Positions 50,624 through 54,417 of a DNA stretch of 54,417 bases are shown piece by piece (position 1 is the first letter of the stretch; each line of letters begins with the position of its first letter). Both the position numbers and the translations under genes were made by a program. The notes beneath the pieces were generated by a model. It was given only the letters and a program-made list of their open reading frames with translations. It was not told where the DNA came from and searched no databases. Source of the DNA: Thermoanaerobaculia bacterium (GTDB lineage: Bacteria > Acidobacteriota > Thermoanaerobaculia > Multivoradales > JAHEKO01); the NCBI GenBank assembly GCA_947259925.1, contig CAMYOG010000029.1:1-54417 (forward strand). Direction: 5' to 3'.

Positions 50624-50629
50624 TATAAT
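50624..50629 (+). promoter_or_regulatory. Candidate -10 box TATAAT before the Ser/Thr kinase gene
   Basis: A consensus TATAAT sits in the 86-base divergent gap, 55 bases before the kinase ATG at 50685. No good -35 hexamer is seen 17 bases upstream. The same AT-rich patch could serve the leftward DUF1611 gene. Confidence 0.4.
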
Positions 50630-50684
50630 AGAGTGTCCTGTGCGCCCACCCCGCGCCGATGCTCTCAGAAAACCGCGACCTCCA

Positions 50685-53345
50685 ATGATCGGCACATCGC
50701 TCGGGCACTACCAGATCGTCGAGCGCCTCGGCAAGGGAGGCATGGGTGAGGTGTTCGTCGCCGAGGACACGAAGCTCCACCGGCGGGTGGCGCTCAAGGT
50801 CCTGCCCGAGAAGTTCTCGCGCAGTGCATCGCGTCGCGAGCGCTTCGAGCGCGAAGCGCGGGCGGTGGCGGCTCTCGACCATCCGAACATCGTCACGATC
50901 TTCTCCGTCGAGGAGTCGGATGGCGTCCATTTCATCACCATGCAGCTGCTCGAGGGCGATCTGCTCTCGGATCAGATTCCTCCCAACGGGCTCGAGATCC
51001 ACGATTTCTTCGATATCGCCCTGCCGCTCGCCAACGCGCTCTCGGCCGCCCACGAGAAGGGCATCACCCACCGCGACATCAAGCCGAAGAACATCCTCAT
51101 CACCCGGGAGGGGACGGTCAAGGTGCTCGACTTCGGCCTCGCCAAGCTCGACTCGATCGCCAGCACCGACACCGAGTCCGAGGTCGAGACCCTCGAGCTG
51201 ACCGAGCCCGGCATGATCATGGGGACGGCGTCCTACATGTCGCCGGAGCAGCTCCAGGGCGACCCGATCGACACCCGATCCGACATCTTCTCGCTCGGCG
51301 TCGTGCTCTACGAGATGGCGACCGGCCGGCGGCCGTTCCGGGGTCGGACGGCGATCGCGGTGGCGTCCTCGATCCTCCGCGAGACGCCGCGGGCGGTCAC
51401 CGAGTTCCGGAAGGATCTGCCGCAGGAGATCGCCCGGATCATCGGACGCTGTCTCCAGGTAAAGACCGAGAAGCGGTTCCAGACCGCTGCCGACGTCCGC
51501 AACGAGCTCGAGGACCTGCAACGCCTGGTGGCGACCGGCGAGACGGTCCTGACCGGCGAGCACCGTGTCGTATCGGGCCAGCGACCGAGCCTGCGGACGC
51601 TGCTCGCCGGTGGCCTCCTCGGACTGGCGCTCATCGCCGGTCTGATCTGGACCTTCGCTACCCAGCGCGACCCGGGCGGGGCGAGCTCCGAGCCGAAGCG
51701 GATCGTGGTCCTGCCGCTCGAAAACCTGGGACCGGAGGGCGAGGCGTACTTCGCCGCCGGTCTGACCGACGAGATCACCAGTAGGCTGGCCGCGGTGAGC
51801 GGCCTGCGCGTCACATCGCGCACGAGCGCCATGCAGTACGAGACCCGCCGGCCACCGATCGCGGAGATCGGGCGCGAGCTGGGCGTCGACTATGTGCTCG
51901 AGGGGACGGTCCGCTGGTCCGGCCTCGACGACGCGGAGAGTCAGGTACGGATAACGCCCAAGCTGGTTCGAGTGGCGGACGACTCGCAGCTGTGGGCCCA
52001 GCCGTTCACTTTCCCGCTCGACGACGTCTTCCAGGTCCAGACGGAGATCGCCGAATCGGTGGTCGCGCGTCTCGGCGCCAGCATACTCGAGCCCGAGAAG
52101 GAGATCCTGCACTCACGCGCCACCGAGAATATCGATGCCTACCAGACGTATCTCGAGGGCCTCTACAAGGTGCGGCGTCCAGACTACAGCCTCGAGAACT
52201 GGACTTCGGCGGTGGCGGCGTTGGAGCGGGCGGTCGAGCTCGATCCGGAGTTCGCGACCGCGTGGGCCGAGCTCGCCACGACCCACGCGACGATCGACTT
52301 CCTGTGGCTCGACCCCTCCGAAGAGCGTCGCGCCGAGGCGGAACGAGCAGTACTCCGCGCCGAGGAGCTGGCGCCCGACGCCTCCTCGACCCATCTGGCA
52401 CTCGCCAATTACCACTACATGATCGCAAGGGACTACGAGCGGGCACTCGCCGAGCTGGAGCTCGCCGGAGCGGACCGCTCACTCGAAGTGGAGGTGTCGA
52501 AGACTCGCGGCTACGTGCTCCGTCGCCAGGGCAACTACACGGAGGCGATCGCGGCGCTCGAGCGGGCCCTCGAGCTCGATCCGCGAGACGCCACGGCGGC
52601 CTCCGAGGTCGCCGACACCTACATGGTGATCCGCGATCACGAGCGCGCGATCCAGCTCTTCAACCAATCGATAGCTCTCGACCCGGCCCAGACCTACTCG
52701 TACTACAGCATCGCCCAGGCTCACTGGCTCCAGGGAGATTCCCTGGATCTGGCGCAGGCGGCACTCGATCGCATGCCGGAGAGCCTCGATCCAGCACCTT
52801 TTCTCGTTCAGTTCTGGCAGGACGTCTACCGCGGAGATTACGAGGCCGCGCTCGAGCGCCTCGCCGACTCGCCGCTCGATCGGTTCGAGTTCTGGGACGG
52901 ACTCTGGCCGCGATCGATCCTCGCTGCGCAGGTCGACCGGCTGCGTGGGCGCGAGGCCGCCGCCCTGGACGGCTTCGAGGAGGCCCGGGTGATTCTCGAA
53001 GCCGAGATCGCGATGAAGCCGTGGGACCCGCGGCGTCATAGCGCGCTCGGAATCGCCTACGCGGGTCTCGGCATGGCCGAGCAGGCCGAGGCGACTGGAC
53101 GACGCGCGGCTGAGCTCTATCCGCTTTCCGAAGACGCCTACTCGGGGCCCACGCCGTTGGTCCAGCTGGCTCTCATCCTGACGATGATCGGCGAGTACGA
53201 CCAGGCGCTCGACGAGCTCGAACGGCTCCTCGCCATCCCGAGCGCGCTATCGCTGCACCTTCTGGAGCTCGATCCCCGCTGGCGACCGCTCACGAACCTG
53301 CCGCGCTTTGCGGAGCTCGAGGCAGCTACGGCCGACCGGGCTTGA
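50685..53345 (+). CDS. Membrane Ser/Thr protein kinase with TolB-like and TPR domains
   Basis: An 886-aa kinase of the Pkn type. The start [20 protein letters not shown] is the common opening of acidobacterial kinases; the longer frame to 50640 adds an unrelated Arg/Pro stretch. Kinase domain about 8-275: glycine loop GKGGMGEVF, Lys38 (VALKVL), catalytic THRDIKPKN (Asp131), DFG Asp149 and [11 protein letters not shown]. One membrane segment (about 305-325, [19 protein letters not shown]). Outer part: TolB-like fold about 343-470 ([54 protein letters not shown]) and about ten TPR-like repeats to the end ([20 protein letters not shown]). Role: transmembrane signalling; signal and substrate unknown. 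The last 20 bases overlap the convergent methyltransferase. Confidence 0.93.
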   Translation: MIGTSLGHYQIVERLGKGGMGEVFVAEDTKLHRRVALKVLPEKFSRSASRRERFEREARAVAALDHPNIVTIFSVEESDGVHFITMQLLEGDLLSDQIPPNGLEIHDFFDIALPLANALSAAHEKGITHRDIKPKNILITREGTVKVLDFGLAKLDSIASTDTESEVETLELTEPGMIMGTASYMSPEQLQGDPIDTRSDIFSLGVVLYEMATGRRPFRGRTAIAVASSILRETPRAVTEFRKDLPQEIARIIGRCLQVKTEKRFQTAADVRNELEDLQRLVATGETVLTGEHRVVSGQRPSLRTLLAGGLLGLALIAGLIWTFATQRDPGGASSEPKRIVVLPLENLGPEGEAYFAAGLTDEITSRLAAVSGLRVTSRTSAMQYETRRPPIAEIGRELGVDYVLEGTVRWSGLDDAESQVRITPKLVRVADDSQLWAQPFTFPLDDVFQVQTEIAESVVARLGASILEPEKEILHSRATENIDAYQTYLEGLYKVRRPDYSLENWTSAVAALERAVELDPEFATAWAELATTHATIDFLWLDPSEERRAEAERAVLRAEELAPDASSTHLALANYHYMIARDYERALAELELAGADRSLEVEVSKTRGYVLRRQGNYTEAIAALERALELDPRDATAASEVADTYMVIRDHERAIQLFNQSIALDPAQTYSYYSIAQAHWLQGDSLDLAQAALDRMPESLDPAPFLVQFWQDVYRGDYEAALERLADSPLDRFEFWDGLWPRSILAAQVDRLRGREAAALDGFEEARVILEAEIAMKPWDPRRHSALGIAYAGLGMAEQAEATGRRAAELYPLSEDAYSGPTPLVQLALILTMIGEYDQALDELERLLAIPSALSLHLLELDPRWRPLTNLPRFAELEAATADRA

Positions 53346-54153
53346 CGGCGCCGACGATCAAGACGTCGCCCTTCGCCCCCAGGACCTCGACCAGGCTTTT
53401 CCGGTCGACCGTGACCCGAGCGAAGCCGGCCGATCCGACGAGCGCGGCGATCTCGTTGGACTCGTAGAGCCTGACGTCCCACTCTCCCTGCCAGAAGATC
53501 TCGCCGGTCGCTCCCAGAACGTGGCTCTCGTGCACCTCGAGGCGGCGCGACTCGGCTTGCCAATGCGATCGATACTCGCTGTGGAGGGTGTCGCCGTTGG
53601 CGCGCTCGCGCTGTTCGCGCTCCAACGGCTTGACCGACGCCAGGTAGGGCTCGCGGTCGGGCAGCTCCAGTCCGAGGAAGCCGCCCGGTCGGAGCATGGC
53701 GAAGGCGTCCGCCAGAATCGAGCGGTCGTGGCGATCCGAGACATACCCGAAGCTCTTGCCGAGGATCAGGACGGACGCAAAGGACCCGCTCGCTACCGGC
53801 AGGTGATGAATGTCCGCGCAGATCAGCATCGGCCGCCTGGACCGGCCTCCCTCGGCGGCTCGCAACGCGGCGATCCGCAGCAGTCCGGCCGAGAGGTCGA
53901 TGCTGACGACCTCGTGACCGTCTTGCGCGAGCCGCCGGCCGTGCCGGGCGGGACCGCAGGCGAGGTCCAGAATCGGCGACTCGATCGTCGTTCCGACCCG
54001 CCTCGCCAGCTCCTCCATCAGCCCGAGCTCCTGGGTGGTCAGCTCCGGGCTCTCGAAGATCGGCGCTTCGATCTCGTAGACGCGGAGTGGGTCCGTGCGG
54101 TAGACGTCGGTCCAGTGGTCGCCTCCAGGGCGCTTGGAATCGCCACCACCCAT
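53326..54153 (-). CDS. Class I SAM-dependent methyltransferase
   Basis: A 275-aa methyltransferase. Motif I is ILDLACGPARHGRRLAQDGH, followed by EVVSIDLSAGLLRIAAL, and the later SRRPMLICADIHHLPVASGS and SILADAFAMLRPGGFLGLEL. The start overlaps the preceding gene's stop by one base (TGATG), so both are one operon. The C-terminal region (about 200-270) is beta-rich (VHESHVLGATGEIFWQGEWD). Substrate unknown. It converges with the kinase gene and overlaps its last 20 bases. Confidence 0.85.
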   Translation of the reverse strand: MGGGDSKRPGGDHWTDVYRTDPLRVYEIEAPIFESPELTTQELGLMEELARRVGTTIESPILDLACGPARHGRRLAQDGHEVVSIDLSAGLLRIAALRAAEGGRSRRPMLICADIHHLPVASGSFASVLILGKSFGYVSDRHDRSILADAFAMLRPGGFLGLELPDREPYLASVKPLEREQRERANGDTLHSEYRSHWQAESRRLEVHESHVLGATGEIFWQGEWDVRLYESNEIAALVGSAGFARVTVDRKSLVEVLGAKGDVLIVGAVKPGRP

Positions 54154-54417
54154 CAGACCGCACTCATCCTGTAGAGCCGCCGCATCGTACCCTCGAGCGG
54201 CACCGCCTCGTCGATCCGAAAATACTGCGAGAAGGCGGCTTCGAAGGCCTCGCGGTGGTAGTCGACGAAGATGTCCTCGCGGGTCGAGAGCATCCGCTGC
54301 ACCTGGGAGTCCTCCTTGGGCACGAACTCGATCACCAGATGCGGCGAGAACCTGGCGAAGTACTCCGCGACCTGCGGCAGCGGTAGATTGTTGCCGATCG
54401 CCAGGTGATGGACGAGG
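54153..54417 (-). CDS. C-terminal part of a class I methyltransferase, cut by the window edge
   Basis: Only the last ~87 residues are in the window; the start lies beyond 54417. The visible part reads HLAIGNNLPLPQVAEYFARF, then SPHLVIEFVPKEDSQVQRML, then STREDIFVDYHREAFEAAFS and finally LEGTMRRLYRMSAV. This end is typical of a class I SAM-dependent methyltransferase type sometimes annotated as nodulation protein-like. Stop TGA at 54153-54155 overlaps the ATG of the following gene. Function is inferred from the tail alone. Confidence 0.65.
   Translation of the reverse strand, partial: LVHHLAIGNNLPLPQVAEYFARFSPHLVIEFVPKEDSQVQRMLSTREDIFVDYHREAFEAAFSQYFRIDEAVPLEGTMRRLYRMSAV

Overview
The window is a high-GC bacterial chromosome segment with dense, mostly single-strand gene runs. 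Gene content resembles an Acidobacteriota genome, possibly Thermoanaerobaculia-like: a Ser/Thr kinase opening with a [19 protein letters not shown] N-terminus, a propeller-type hybrid histidine kinase, sulfatase-like proteins ending in LKALGYLN, and a complete minor-pilin/PilY1 cluster. The lineage is inferred from gene style; there is no rRNA or marker gene to prove it. I recognise no tRNA, rRNA, CRISPR array or complete insertion sequence. Only the left edge carries a short tandem repeat that looks like an IS end.

Layout. 0.2-5.3 kb: SppA protease, then a divergent membrane protein, methyltransferase and small secreted protein. 5.3-8.5 kb: a leftward phnD-phnC-phnE ABC transporter with start/stop overlaps. 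8.6-9.6 kb: dNTPase. 9.75-11.9 kb: ECF sigma factor, zinc-finger anti-sigma factor and DUF4097 exported protein, a regulatory trio. 11.9-16.4 kb: leftward genes for an RsbU-like phosphatase, Kelch/FN3 protein, cupin and TPR protein. 16.6-24.7 kb: a six-gene type IV pilus tip operon (fimT/pilV/pilW/pilX/pilY1 plus an extra C-terminal gene) behind a near-perfect sigma-54 promoter. 25.0-31.8 kb: a hybrid histidine kinase with Hpt domain overlapping a REC-PAS-GGDEF-EAL protein, a likely phosphorelay to c-di-GMP. 31.8-35.1 kb: a three-part outer-membrane protein and a Nudix hydrolase. 35.4-37.8 kb: a single-module NRPS-like protein (adenylation, carrier, hexapeptide transferase) whose specificity residues read as glycine. 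37.8-46.8 kb: metabolic and transport genes (nuclease/phosphatase, CNT nucleoside transporter, amino-acid dehydrogenase, peroxiredoxin, GNAT, metallopeptidase, NSS symporter, sulfatase-like hydrolase). 46.9-49.4 kb: an ArsR-methyltransferase fusion followed by S-adenosylhomocysteinase, ended by a clear terminator. 49.5-54.4 kb: DUF1611/DgcN-like protein, Ser/Thr kinase with TolB-like and TPR domains, and two methyltransferases, the last cut by the window edge.

Genes are closely packed. Operon neighbours often overlap by 1-4 bases, and several convergent pairs share or abut their stop codons. No gene-free stretch exceeds 300 bases. Many starts lie just downstream of a TAnnnT box, often GCTAnnnT, suggesting short or absent leaders. 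The points most worth a second look are the glycine-type adenylation/transferase protein, the 26-bp perfect inverted repeat that contains the stop codons of two convergent genes, the sigma-54 pilus promoter, the three-domain outer-membrane fusion, the PhnD with a duplicated lobe, and the predicted SAH-linked autoregulation of the ArsR-methyltransferase/ahcY pair.
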